The position numbers and the translations under genes are program-made. Below, piece after piece: positions 1-8,907 of a stretch of 64,000 bases of DNA. The stretch lies in contig NZ_BNBR01000006.1 in assembly GCF_014656055.1 (NCBI RefSeq), positions 372,001 through 436,000 on the forward strand. The letters are read 5' to 3'. Numbering within the stretch: position 1 is the first letter of the stretch; each line of letters opens with the position of its first letter. The notes beneath the pieces were generated by a model that ran no database searches, was not told where the DNA came from, and saw only the letters and a program-made list of their open reading frames with translations. The stretch is from Streptomyces griseosporeus (GTDB lineage Bacteria; Actinomycetota; Actinomycetes; Streptomycetales; Streptomycetaceae).

Positions 1-1
1 C

Positions 2-1795
2 CGCGAGGCCTACGCCGCGCAGCTCGCCGAGGAGGCGTCCCGCTTCACCCTCGTCCACTCCGAGCTGCGCTCCGGCATCTCCACCATCCTGAAGTACGTC
101 ACCTGGATGATGGTGCCGACCGCGATCGGCCTCGTCATCAGCCAGCTCGTGGTCAAGGAGCACGGCTTCAAGGACTCCGTCGCCCGCACGGTCGGCGGCA
201 TCGTCCCGATGGTCCCGGAGGGGCTGGTCCTGCTCACCTCCGTCGCCTTCGCGATAGGCGTCATACGGCTCGGCCGCCAGCAGTGCCTCGTACAGGAACT
301 CCCCGCCATCGAGGGCCTCGCCCGCGTCGACACCGTCTGCCTCGACAAGACCGGCACCCTCACCGAGGGCGGCATGGACGTCACCGAGCTGCGGCTCCTC
401 GACGGCAGCGACGGCACATACGTCCGCCGGGCGCTCGCCGCGCTCGGCGAGTCCGACCCGCGCCCCAACGCCTCCCTGAAGGCGGTCATCGACGCCTTCC
501 CCGACAACGACGACTGGCGCTGCACCGAGTCCCTGCCCTTCTCCTCCGCCCGCAAGTACAGCGGCGGCACCTTCAGCGAGGGCGACGGCGAGTCCAGCAC
601 CTGGCTGCTCGGCGCCCCCGACGTGCTGCTGCCGCCCGGCGACCCGGCGCTCGCCGACACCGAACAGCTCAACCGGCGGGGTCTGCGCGTCCTCCTCCTC
701 GCCCGGGCCGTCCGCGACCTCGACGACCCCGAGGTCGCCCGGGGCGCCCGGCCCGCCGCGCTCGTCGTCCTCGACCAGCGGCTGCGGCCCGACGCCGCCG
801 ACACCCTGCGCTACTTCGCCGAGCAGAACGTCCACGCCAAGGTCATCTCCGGCGACAACGCGGTCTCCGTCGGCGCGGTCGCCGCCAAGGTCGGGCTGAA
901 CGGGGCCGCCGTGGACGCGCGCCGGCTGCCCGCCGAGCGGGACGGCATGGCACGGGAACTGGAGCAGGCCACCGTCTTCGGGCGGGTCACCCCGCAGCAG
1001 AAACGGGACATGGTCGGCGCGCTCCAGTCCCGCGGGCACACCGTCGCGATGACCGGCGACGGCGTCAACGACGTCCTCGCACTGAAGGACGCCGACATCG
1101 GCGTCGCCATGGGCTCCGGCTCCGAGGCCACCCGGGCCGTCGCCCAGATCGTGCTGCTGAACAACAGCTTCGCCACGCTGCCGTCGGTGGTCGGCGAGGG
1201 GCGGCGGGTCATCGGCAACATCACCCGCGTCGCCACGCTGTTCCTGGTCAAGACCGTGTACTCGGTGCTGCTGGCGCTGCTGGTGGTGTGCTGGCAGGTG
1301 GAGTACCCCTTCCTGCCGCGCCATCTGACCCTGCTGTCCACCCTCACCATCGGCGTCCCCGCGTTCTTCCTCGCGCTCGCCCCCAACAAGGAGCGCGCGA
1401 AACCCCACTTCGTGCGGCGGGTCATGCGGTACGCGATCCCCGGCGGGGTGGTCGCCGGGGTCGCCACCTTCGTGATGTATCTGGTCGCGCGGCACCACTA
1501 CACGGGGCCGGGGTCGCTGGACGCGGAGACCAGCGCGGCGACGCTGACGCTGTTCCTGATCTCCATGTGGGTGCTGGCGATCATCGCGCGGCCGTACACG
1601 TGGTGGCGGGTGGCGCTGGTCGCGGCGATGGGGGCCGCGTTCGTGGTGGTGCTGGCCGTGCCGTGGCTGCAGGAGTTCTTCGCGTTGAAGCTGGTCGGGA
1701 TGTCGATGCCGTGGACCGCCGTCGGCATCGCGGTGGTGGGAGCGGGGGTGCTGGAGGTTCTCTGGCGGGCGGTGGACCGGCGGTTTCCGGCGTAG
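2..1795 (+). CDS. Cation-translocating P-type ATPase (5' end outside window)
   Basis: This is the C-terminal three quarters (about 597 residues) of a P-type ATPase; the reading frame is open from the first bases, so the start lies upstream of the window. Visible in order are a membrane helix with the ion-path motif PEGL (near 218), the phosphorylation motif DKTGTLT (near 344), the hinge motif TGDGVND (near 1053) followed by DIGVAMGSGSEA, and a C-terminal group of hydrophobic helices. PEGL together with that C-terminal helix block fits the P2-type (calcium or other divalent cation) branch, as in actinobacterial CtpE-like pumps; the transported ion cannot be read from the sequence. The next gene is convergent and starts its stop codon 16 bp downstream. 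Confidence 0.93.
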   Translation, partial: REAYAAQLAEEASRFTLVHSELRSGISTILKYVTWMMVPTAIGLVISQLVVKEHGFKDSVARTVGGIVPMVPEGLVLLTSVAFAIGVIRLGRQQCLVQELPAIEGLARVDTVCLDKTGTLTEGGMDVTELRLLDGSDGTYVRRALAALGESDPRPNASLKAVIDAFPDNDDWRCTESLPFSSARKYSGGTFSEGDGESSTWLLGAPDVLLPPGDPALADTEQLNRRGLRVLLLARAVRDLDDPEVARGARPAALVVLDQRLRPDAADTLRYFAEQNVHAKVISGDNAVSVGAVAAKVGLNGAAVDARRLPAERDGMARELEQATVFGRVTPQQKRDMVGALQSRGHTVAMTGDGVNDVLALKDADIGVAMGSGSEATRAVAQIVLLNNSFATLPSVVGEGRRVIGNITRVATLFLVKTVYSVLLALLVVCWQVEYPFLPRHLTLLSTLTIGVPAFFLALAPNKERAKPHFVRRVMRYAIPGGVVAGVATFVMYLVARHHYTGPGSLDAETSAATLTLFLISMWVLAIIARPYTWWRVALVAAMGAAFVVVLAVPWLQEFFALKLVGMSMPWTAVGIAVVGAGVLEVLWRAVDRRFPA

Positions 1796-1811
1796 ACCGC
1801 CCTACCAGGCG

Positions 1812-4800
1812 TCAGTCGAACCAGCGGTCCCTCGCCAGCTCCTCCGTGCGTGAGGGATCTTCGAGCAGGGCCGCCACCTCGAAGCGGCGCGGCCACTGGC
1901 CCGCCGACCATGCCAGGCCCGCCGCCACGCCCTCCAGGGTGGACGCGTGCAGGACGCCGTCCGCGGTGACGCGCCAGTCGATCTCCACGCCGTCCACGAC
2001 CAGTTCGTCGTGCTCGAGGTAGGTACCGGGCGTACGCGGGCCCAGCAGGACCCGTACCGACTCGGGTACGTCGTGTTCCGTGCCCTCGGAGTGGACCTCA
2101 CCGGTGACGGACTCGCTCAGGCGGCGCACCTGGAACAGCTCCGCCAGGTCGGCCGCGCGGGACGGGCGCACCGGCAGCAGCGGCACGCCCTCGGTGAACG
2201 GCAGCAGGTCGGGCGAGTCGACGACGACCGCGTCGGCCGCGTCCACCACCCGCACCTCGCCGTCGACGACGGCCCGCAGCTCGTCCGGCAGGGTCACCTG
2301 CTCCGGGTCCAGCTCGGCCAACGCGCCGTACAGGCCGTGCAGTTGAGCCGCCGTCACGGGGCGGTCCGGGTCGGCGAGACGGTCGAGGAGTTCGGCCGCG
2401 CCGCCGGGCTCGTCGAGCAGGGCCGCCACCGACGTCCGCACGCCCAGCGCCCGCAGCACCTGCTCGTCGTCGAACCCGGTCGCGTCGGCCTCGTCGTACA
2501 GGCCGCGCAGCAGCGGGTCGCCGCCGGCCGCCAGCAGGCCCGCCGGGCGGCGGCCGTCCAGCACCGGGTGACCCCGCAGCCACCACGCGGTGTACGGCCG
2601 TACGACCTCGTGGGTGCCGTCGGGGAGGAGGATGCGGACCGGCTGGACCAGGGCGTCCCGCAGGGGCGGGCGGGAGAGCAGCGCGAGGGCCTGCGGCCAG
2701 TGGTCGTCGTCGACCAGGTCCAGGTCGCGCACGGCGACCAGTTCCGTGGCGACCGGCGGGACCGGGGTGTCCGGGAAGCGGTCGAGGATGTCCTCGCACC
2801 ACACGTCGACCGCGTCGAGCAGGCCCGCGTCGTCGGGCTCGGCGAAGTCGCCCTCGCGGGGCTCCAGTTCGTCCGGGTCGAGGACGACGTCGGTGGCGCG
2901 GACGAGCGCGAACGTGGCGAGGACACCGCAGGCGGCGAGGGGCTGCTCGCCCCACTTCTCGGCCAGTTCGGCGTCCACGCAGGCCAGCTCGCCCTCCCGC
3001 ATGACCTGGTGGAAGGGGCTGCCGGGCAGGACCAGCTCGCCCGCCGGGGCCGGCTCGCCGTCCTCGTCGGGCAGCGCGAGCGCGCCCAGCCAGGGCTCGT
3101 CGCCGGGCTCCAGACCGGCGTCACGGACCAGGGCGAGAACGGTGTCGGCGAGTTCCTCGGCGTCCGGGGTGTCCTCGTCCCAGCCGCCGGCGTCCTCGTC
3201 GAGGGAGGCGGCGACCGCCGCCCGCACCTGCGGCGTGGTGAGGATCGCGCGCGGGGTGGCGGGCAGCGCGCCCAGCTTCTCCAGCAGCGGGTGCGCGGCG
3301 TCCTCGTGGGCGACCTTCAGACCGAGCCGGGCCAGGATCTCCGGGTCGACCCCGGTGGTGTCCGCGGTGGGCAGCAGGACCTGCCGGGGGCCGATGGTCG
3401 TGCGGCCGTCGGCGAGCGGCACGGGCAGCCCGGAGAGCCGGTCGGGGTCGACGCCGGCGAGGCTGTCGTAGAGCCGCCGCCACCAGCCGGGATCCTTCTC
3501 CAGGCCGGCGAGGCGGTCGATGGCGTCGGTGAGCGGCACACGGGCCACGCCCAGCGTCCGCAGTTCGATACGGCGTTCCAGTCCGGCGGGCAGCAGCGTG
3601 GGCAGCACCTCGGCGAGGACCCGTACGGTCTCCACGCCCGCGCCCTCCACGACCTCCGCGTCCCGGGGCCGCAGCGACTCCGGCAGGTCCTCGTGGTCGG
3701 GGGCGGGCTCGGCGGCCGGCGGCAGGAAGGAGGTGCGCGGCAGGCGCTCCAGGATGGCCTGGCGCAGCGCGCCGTCCAGCTCGCCCTTGCCGAGCGGGCC
3801 CGGCACGAGGTCGATGATGCCGGTGCTCACCGGCCGCCAGTCGGCGAGGAGTTCGGCGTACGCGTCCGCCGCCCGCTGCACCAGGAAGTCGGTGAGCGGT
3901 CCGGCCGCGGTGTGCCGGCGGGTGGAGTCCAGCGGGAACGAGGCGATGAGCAAGGCGGGCACGCCCAGCGGTTCGTCGCTGGGGGTCGGGGCGTGCACGA
4001 CCGGGCTGGTGCGGGGGCGGGCCGGGGTGCTGTCGGTGGCGTCGACCGGGACGGCCCAGGTCAGCGACCAGTGGGGGCGCAGCCGCTCCTCCACGGGGCG
4101 GTCGGCGAGCAGGTCGGGGGTGAGCGGGCCGTGCGCGGAGGACGTACGCCAGTGGGTGGTGCCGTTCTCCGAGTCCTCCACGACCGTGAAGGGGCCGTCG
4201 GTGCGGCGGCGAAGGGTGCGGGCGGGCCCGTCCCCGATCTCGACGACGACCTCCTCCAGGCCCGGCAGGGCGAGCAGCAGGGCGTCGTCGACCGCGGTGA
4301 GCAGGCGTTCGGCGAGGTCGGCGGCGGCCGCGTCGCGCAGCGGGAGCACGACGACCGTGTCGTAGGGGCCGGGGGCGGTGCCCTCGGCGGCGAAGGGGAG
4401 GCGCAGGAGCGGTACGTGCCCGTCGCGGCGGCGGATCTCGTCGCCGAGGCCGGGGCTGTGCCGGGCGGTCTCGGCGGCCAGTTCGCGGGCCTCGGCGAGG
4501 GACCAGCGCACGCCGCCGTGCCGGCCGAGGACGGCGGGCTCGTCGCTGACGGAGAGGACGGCGGCGAAACCGACGCCGAAGCGGCCGACGGCGCCCTGGT
4601 GGGTGTCCCGCTTCGCGGAGGCGCGCAGGGTGGCCAGCGACTCGACGCCGGCCGCGTCCAGGGGGGCGCCGGTGTTGGCGGCGGCGAGGACGTTGTCGCG
4701 GAGGGTGAGGCGGAGGCGGCCGGGGGTGCCGGCGCGGGCGGCGGCGTCGGCGGCGTTCTGGGCGAGCTCTACGACGAGGCGGTCGCGGTAGCCGCCGAGG

Positions 4801-4937
4801 ACGAGTTCCTCCTCGGCGTTGGCGTCCTCGCGGAAGCGGGCGGGGCTGGTGGCCCAGGCGTCGAGGACTCCGCGGCGCAGACGGGCCGTCCCGAAGGGGT
4901 CGGCACCCTCGGCCGCCGGCCGCACGAACTTGCTCAC
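1812..4937 (-). CDS. Large GHKL ATPase, sacsin/Hsp90-like
   Basis: The protein is about 1041 residues. The first 130 residues hold a Bergerat (GHKL) ATP site: the N-box ELAQNAADA with its Glu, Asn and Asp, then an AANTG segment, then the glycine-rich lid GRFGVGFAAVLSVSDE. The rest is acidic, Leu-rich and without further motifs I recognise. This is the architecture annotated in actinomycetes as sacsin N-terminal ATPase-like or molecular chaperone Hsp90; the substrate is unknown. The frame stays open far upstream through the tandem repeats, but the protein-like part begins at GTG 4937 (VSKFVRPAAEG), with AGGAG 10 nt before it. ATG 4955 and GTG 4946 are alternatives but have worse ribosome-site spacing. 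Confidence 0.85.
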   Translation of the reverse strand: MSKFVRPAAEGADPFGTARLRRGVLDAWATSPARFREDANAEEELVLGGYRDRLVVELAQNAADAAARAGTPGRLRLTLRDNVLAAANTGAPLDAAGVESLATLRASAKRDTHQGAVGRFGVGFAAVLSVSDEPAVLGRHGGVRWSLAEARELAAETARHSPGLGDEIRRRDGHVPLLRLPFAAEGTAPGPYDTVVVLPLRDAAAADLAERLLTAVDDALLLALPGLEEVVVEIGDGPARTLRRRTDGPFTVVEDSENGTTHWRTSSAHGPLTPDLLADRPVEERLRPHWSLTWAVPVDATDSTPARPRTSPVVHAPTPSDEPLGVPALLIASFPLDSTRRHTAAGPLTDFLVQRAADAYAELLADWRPVSTGIIDLVPGPLGKGELDGALRQAILERLPRTSFLPPAAEPAPDHEDLPESLRPRDAEVVEGAGVETVRVLAEVLPTLLPAGLERRIELRTLGVARVPLTDAIDRLAGLEKDPGWWRRLYDSLAGVDPDRLSGLPVPLADGRTTIGPRQVLLPTADTTGVDPEILARLGLKVAHEDAAHPLLEKLGALPATPRAILTTPQVRAAVAASLDEDAGGWDEDTPDAEELADTVLALVRDAGLEPGDEPWLGALALPDEDGEPAPAGELVLPGSPFHQVMREGELACVDAELAEKWGEQPLAACGVLATFALVRATDVVLDPDELEPREGDFAEPDDAGLLDAVDVWCEDILDRFPDTPVPPVATELVAVRDLDLVDDDHWPQALALLSRPPLRDALVQPVRILLPDGTHEVVRPYTAWWLRGHPVLDGRRPAGLLAAGGDPLLRGLYDEADATGFDDEQVLRALGVRTSVAALLDEPGGAAELLDRLADPDRPVTAAQLHGLYGALAELDPEQVTLPDELRAVVDGEVRVVDAADAVVVDSPDLLPFTEGVPLLPVRPSRAADLAELFQVRRLSESVTGEVHSEGTEHDVPESVRVLLGPRTPGTYLEHDELVVDGVEIDWRVTADGVLHASTLEGVAAGLAWSAGQWPRRFEVAALLEDPSRTEELARDRWFD

Positions 4938-4996
4938 GACGTTCACTCTCCTCATCGGGGTGAGCACGAAGGTACCGTGCCCGGCCCGACCGTCAC

Positions 4997-5069
4997 GGGG
5001 CTCCGCCCCGCACCCCGCCAGGGGCTCCGCCCCTGGACCCCGGCCTTCGCCCACCCACCACCCGACTCG
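4997..5069. repeat. Left arm of long inverted repeat flanking the tandem array
   Basis: This segment is an imperfect reverse complement of 5512-5587. Both contain GGGGCGGAGCCCC-type palindromes, a shared ggggtccaggggcggagc stretch and a C-rich/G-rich tract (cacccaccacccg). The arms enclose the 36-bp tandem array. Such GC palindromes are common at gene ends in Streptomyces and may act as terminators. Confidence 0.75.
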
Positions 5070-5125
5070 GTGGGTCGAGAAGTGCGCCAACGGGCCACCT
5101 TTGGCCCACCAAGTCACACGCCGCC

Positions 5126-5517
5126 GGGCGGCAACCTTCCACCCGCCCGAGACACACGCCCCGGGCGGCAACCTTCCAGCCGACCGAGACACGCCCCGGG
5201 CGGCACCCCCCACCCGACCGAGACACACCGACCGGGCGGCAGCCTTCCAGCCGGCCGAGGCGCATGCCCCGGGCGGCAACCCTCCAGCCGACCGAGACAC
5301 ACCGGCGGGGCGGCAGCCTTCCAGGCGACCGAGACACACCGGCGGGGCGGCAGCCTTCCAGCCGACCGAGGCACGCCCCAGGCGGCAACCCCCCACCCGA
5401 CCGAGGCGCACGCCCCGGGCGGCACCCCCCACCCGACCGAGACACACCGGCCGGGCGGCAGCCTTCCAGCCGGCCGAGGCGCATGCCCCGGGCGGCAACC
5501 CTCCAGCCGACCGAGAC
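5126..5517. repeat. Tandem array of eleven 35-37 bp units
   Basis: There are eleven contiguous direct units, each beginning GGGCGGCA (one begins AGGCGGCA). They start at 5126, 5163, 5198, 5234, 5271, 5308, 5345, 5380, 5417, 5453 and 5490. Units vary between two or three sequence types, with CCTTCCAGCCGACCGAGAC-like and CCCCCCACCCGACCGAGAC-like middles. Units 3-5 match units 9-11 almost exactly at a fixed offset of 219 bp, so a six-unit block was duplicated. Because periods are 35-37 bp, the frames opposite are open but repetitive; I do not regard the array as coding. Confidence 0.9.
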
Positions 5518-5587
5518 GGGTGGTGGGTGGGCATAGGCGGGGTCCAGGGGCGGAGCCCCTGGCGGGGGGCTGGGGGCGGAGCCCCCA
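5512..5587. repeat. Right arm of long inverted repeat flanking the tandem array
   Basis: This is the reverse-complement partner of 4997-5069. It holds two nested palindromes, aggggcggagcccct and tgggggcggagccccca. It lies 57 bp beyond the 3' end of the minus-strand DUF3027-like gene, so it could also serve as that gene's terminator. Confidence 0.75.
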
Positions 5588-5643
5588 GGGCCTCGGGGGT
5601 CCGGGGGCGCTGCCCCCAGGGCCCTTGTGAAGCCCGGCGGAGC

Positions 5644-6567
5644 CTACGAGTGGCCCAGTTCCGCCGACTCCTCGTCCGTCGTCTCCGGTACGGACCCGGA
5701 CGGCGCCGGCCGCAGCGGGAACGGGTCGACCCGCGTCTCGTCGATCACCGGCGGAGCCGGCTGCGGCGGCTTCGGCATCACCGCCGCCTCGGAGTGCCCC
5801 CCGCAGCCGTACGCGAGGGACACGACCCGCCCGTCCGCCGGGGAGAACTCGTTGGCGCACACCCCGAACGCCTGTCCCAGCGACCCACCGATCGGCACCA
5901 GGAACCCGCAGCTCACGCACGCCGCGGGCGCGGCCTGGGCCATCGGGGTCTTCGAGCCGAACGCCTCTTCCCAGCGGTCCGCGGCGACATGCAGGCCGTA
6001 CCGGGACAGCACCCGGGCCCGGCGCATGCCCAGCTCCTCCGCGACCGCGGCGATCGAGCCGCGGGACGGCGCGGTGGCGAGGCCGGCGGGCGGGCCCTCG
6101 GTGACCTCGGCGTCCTCCGCCTCGACCAGCTCGGCCATGTCGGCGGAGACGGCCGAGTTCGGCGGGGGCTCCTCCTCGCCGGTGAAGCCGGGCTCCAGGC
6201 GCAGGTCCTCGGCGTCGGTGGGCAGCAGGTCGCCGGGGCCCATGTCGCCGGGGCGCAGCCGCTCGCTCCACGGCACCCACTCCGGCGCGAGGACGGCGTC
6301 GGGGCCGGGCAGCAGCACGACCTCGTCGAGCGTGACGATCTTGGCGCGGGAGGCGCGGGCCACGGTGACGGCCCAGCGCCAGCCGCGGTAGCCCAGCTCC
6401 TTGCACTCGAAGAAGTGCGTGACCACGCGGTCGCCCTCGGAGACCAGCCCGGCGTGCTCGCCGACGACGCCGGGCGCGGCGGCCTCCTCGGCTGCAGCGC
6501 GGGCGAGGTCGACGGCCTCGGCGCACAGGCGGTCGGGGGTGCGGCTTCGCGTGCTCGCTGCGCTCAC
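5644..6567 (-). CDS. DUF3027-like protein
   Basis: The product is 307 residues. The N-terminal half (residues 15-120) has the run GYRGWRWAVTVARASRA typical of what I recall as DUF3027, an actinobacterial family of unknown function. The centre is acidic and low in complexity. The C-terminal part has a CVSCGF cysteine pair followed by GVCANEFSPADGRVVSLAYGCGGHSEA, possibly a metal site. The GTG at 6567 is chosen because GGAG precedes it by about 10 nt. The gene is divergent from the MFS transporter. Family assignment is from memory; no function can be proposed. Confidence 0.85.
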   Translation of the reverse strand: MSAASTRSRTPDRLCAEAVDLARAAAEEAAAPGVVGEHAGLVSEGDRVVTHFFECKELGYRGWRWAVTVARASRAKIVTLDEVVLLPGPDAVLAPEWVPWSERLRPGDMGPGDLLPTDAEDLRLEPGFTGEEEPPPNSAVSADMAELVEAEDAEVTEGPPAGLATAPSRGSIAAVAEELGMRRARVLSRYGLHVAADRWEEAFGSKTPMAQAAPAACVSCGFLVPIGGSLGQAFGVCANEFSPADGRVVSLAYGCGGHSEAAVMPKPPQPAPPVIDETRVDPFPLRPAPSGSVPETTDEESAELGHS

Positions 6568-6869
6568 AGGTATCGCTTCTCTCCAGTACGCCGTCTTCCG
6601 GTGCGGGTGCCTCCGGCGGCGGGGCGGAAGACGGAGCGGACACCTGGACCGCTTCGACGTCTGCGCACGCTCGCGCTCGGGCGCACCTCACCATCCATTC
6701 TGCGGGATGGCCGAGATACGCACGCTACCTGTTCGCCGCCGCTGGGCCTACACCGACGTCTTCGTTCGCCGCTTCGCGGCGGTTCTTTCCCCCTCCCCCA
6801 CCCGACCCGCTTGGCCGCAAACGCGCCGTAACGGCACTACGTCCACCTATCTCGGGGCACTATGACGAG
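6568..6869. promoter_or_regulatory. Divergent intergenic region with a 10-bp inverted repeat
   Basis: This is the control region between the DUF3027-like gene and the MFS gene. It holds a perfect 10-bp inverted repeat, CCGTCTTCCG (6591-6600) and CGGAAGACGG (6625-6634), in the upstream region of the minus-strand gene. At the other end CACTAT (6858-6863) lies 6 nt before the MFS start. No gene is seen here. Confidence 0.5.
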
Positions 6870-8312
6870 GTGGCAGCCGCGAAGTCCCCCGAAGGTGCCA
6901 CCGGGATCGGTGGGGTCAAAGGAAGCAAGGCGAGCAAGGGGAGCAGCCGAGGCGGCGGTTCGGGCCGGTTCCGGGGGTCCGTCCGCTCGGTCGGGCGTGC
7001 CCTGCACTTCCCGGTGACCGGTCCGGCCCGCGGCATCCGCAAGGCGACGCACGCGCACGGCGCAGGCGAGTCGGGGCTCGGCCAGCTGATCGAGCTGCAC
7101 GGGGTGAACGGCGCCGGGGATGTCATGATCACCGTCGCGCTGGCGTCGACGGTGTTCTTCTCGGTGCCGACGGACGAGGCGCGCGGGCGGGTCGCGCTGT
7201 ATCTGGCGATCACGATGGCGCCGTTCACGGTGCTGGCCCCGGTGATCGGCCCGCTGCTGGACCGGCTGCCGCACGGCCGCCGGGCGGCGATGGCGGGCGC
7301 GATGCTGGCGCGGGCGCTGCTGGCGCTGGTGCTGTCGGGGGCGGTGGTCACCGGCGGTCTGGAGCTGTATCCGGCGGCGCTCGGCGTGCTGGTGGCGTCG
7401 AAGGCGTACGGCGTGGTCAGAAGCGCGGTCGTGCCACGGCTGCTGCCGCCGAAGATCTCCCTGGTCAAGGCGAACTCGCGGGTCACGCTGGGCGGGCTGC
7501 TCGCCACCGGGGTGGCCGCGCCCATCGGGGGCGGGCTGCAGGCGATCGGGGCGCGCTGGCCGCTGTACGGCGCGTTCGTGATCTTCATCGCCGGGATGTT
7601 TCTGTCGTTCTCGCTGCCGCCGAAGGTGGACTCCGCGAAGGGCGAGGACACCGCGCTGCTCGCGGCGGACGAGCAGCATCTGCACGGGCCGCATCTGAAG
7701 CCGGTGAAGCGGCCGGGGCTGCGCACGGTCGGCCCGGCGGTCACGCACGCGCTCGGCGCGAACGCGGCGATCCGCTGCCTGACCGGCTTCCTGATCTTCT
7801 TCCTGGCGTTCCTGCTGCGCGAGCACCCGATAACGGGGCAGAGCGCGGCGGTGTCGCTGGGCATGGTGGCGGTCGCGGCGGGCGCCGGGAACGCGCTGGG
7901 CACGGCGGTGGGCGCGTGGCTGCGGTCGCGGGCGCCGGAGATCATCATCGTGACGGTGGTGGCGGTCGTGCTGGGCGCGGCGGTCGTGGCGGCGGTGTTC
8001 TTCGGGGCGGTGCTGGTGGCGTGCCTGGCGGCGGTGGCCGGGTTCGCGCAGGCGCTGGCCAAGCTGTCGCTGGACGCGCTGATCCAGCGGGACGTGCCGG
8101 AGCTGGTGCGCACATCGGCGTTCGCCCGCTCGGAGACGCTGCTGCAGATGGCGTGGGTGTTCGGCGGGGCGATCGGCATCGTGATGCCGCTGAACGGCAC
8201 GGTGGGTCTGTCGGTGGCCGCGGCGATCGTCGCGGTCGGCTGGCTGACGACCGTACGGGGCCTGCTGGCCTCGGCCCGCCACGGCGGCGCGTCCCGGGCG
8301 CGAGTGGCGTGA
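6870..8312 (+). CDS. MFS transporter
   Basis: The product is 480 residues. After a basic, Gly/Ser-rich cytoplasmic N-terminus of about 55 residues come roughly twelve hydrophobic segments, with the central loop (around residues 250-285) hydrophilic. The loop RLPHGRRAAMAGAML between helices 2 and 3 is the MFS motif-A region. The substrate is unknown. The GTG start is set by CACTAT ending 6 nt upstream, which suggests a leaderless transcript; an ATG at 6862 is in another frame. The next gene (lipoprotein) starts 104 bp downstream with its own -10, so this appears monocistronic. Confidence 0.88.
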   Translation: MAAAKSPEGATGIGGVKGSKASKGSSRGGGSGRFRGSVRSVGRALHFPVTGPARGIRKATHAHGAGESGLGQLIELHGVNGAGDVMITVALASTVFFSVPTDEARGRVALYLAITMAPFTVLAPVIGPLLDRLPHGRRAAMAGAMLARALLALVLSGAVVTGGLELYPAALGVLVASKAYGVVRSAVVPRLLPPKISLVKANSRVTLGGLLATGVAAPIGGGLQAIGARWPLYGAFVIFIAGMFLSFSLPPKVDSAKGEDTALLAADEQHLHGPHLKPVKRPGLRTVGPAVTHALGANAAIRCLTGFLIFFLAFLLREHPITGQSAAVSLGMVAVAAGAGNALGTAVGAWLRSRAPEIIIVTVVAVVLGAAVVAAVFFGAVLVACLAAVAGFAQALAKLSLDALIQRDVPELVRTSAFARSETLLQMAWVFGGAIGIVMPLNGTVGLSVAAAIVAVGWLTTVRGLLASARHGGASRARVA

Positions 8313-8416
8313 GAGTCCGCGGCCGTCCGGGGTGGAAACGCCCGCCTGGCGTAACGAACCGGGCACGTCGGCCCCCGCGTGGTCGGTGTGCGGTGGCCGC
8401 CCGATAGCCTTCGGGC

Positions 8417-8893
8417 ATGACCATGCTGCAATCCGTCGTGCGACGCCGCCGCGCCGTCGCCGCCGCCGGCGCCGTTTCCGCCGGACTGCTCGTCCTGTCG
8501 GCCTGCGACAAGCCGACGCCGGTTTCCACGATCTCGATCGGCCGCGGCTCGGTCAGCTCCGAGGCCGCCTGCTACAACGACGGCAAGGCCCTGGACGCCA
8601 AGACGCTGACGAAGTGCGCCACCGACAAGTCCGACGTGAAGTCGATCGACCTGGGCCAGGACCAGGCGATCCGGATCGGCGTCGACCCCGAGATCGCCGA
8701 GAACGGCTGGACCATCCTGGTCAACGGCCGCCAGTTCGCCGACTTCAGCAAGAACACCTACCGGTCCGTGCCGGGCAGCGTGTTCTTCAACGAGCAGTAC
8801 CAGACCGGTGGCGAGACCAACACGATCTCCATCCAGGAGGGCGAGAAGGCTCCCAAGGGCGTCTGGACGTTCAAGCTGAAGAAGGCCTACTGA
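8417..8893 (+). CDS. DUF2771-like secreted lipoprotein
   Basis: The product is 158 residues. A twin-basic stretch (RRRRA), a hydrophobic core and the lipobox LSAC (Cys about residue 30) predict a membrane-anchored lipoprotein. The mature part is small, with two further cysteines and a beta-rich look (NGWTILVNGRQF). I recall this as DUF2771, an actinomycete family of unknown role. TAGCCT (8405-8410) lies 6 nt before the ATG, so the mRNA is probably leaderless. It ends 14 bp before mqnB and may be cotranscribed with it. Confidence 0.85.
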   Translation: MTMLQSVVRRRRAVAAAGAVSAGLLVLSACDKPTPVSTISIGRGSVSSEAACYNDGKALDAKTLTKCATDKSDVKSIDLGQDQAIRIGVDPEIAENGWTILVNGRQFADFSKNTYRSVPGSVFFNEQYQTGGETNTISIQEGEKAPKGVWTFKLKKAY

Positions 8894-8907
8894 CCGGGGT
8901 CCGTCCG

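Noticed and set aside
5126-5517. CRISPR array
   Set aside because: Units are contiguous with no unique spacers, vary in sequence, and no cas genes are present.
4956-5534. In-frame upstream extension of the GHKL ATPase by about 190 residues
   Set aside because: The frame stays open only because the tandem repeats lack stops; the sequence is repetitive and unlike the protein, and GTG 4937 has a ribosome site.
1947-5630. Very long plus-strand frame opposite the GHKL ATPase gene
   Set aside because: Antisense shadow of a high-GC gene; composition is low-complexity (G, R, V, Q) and no motif is found.
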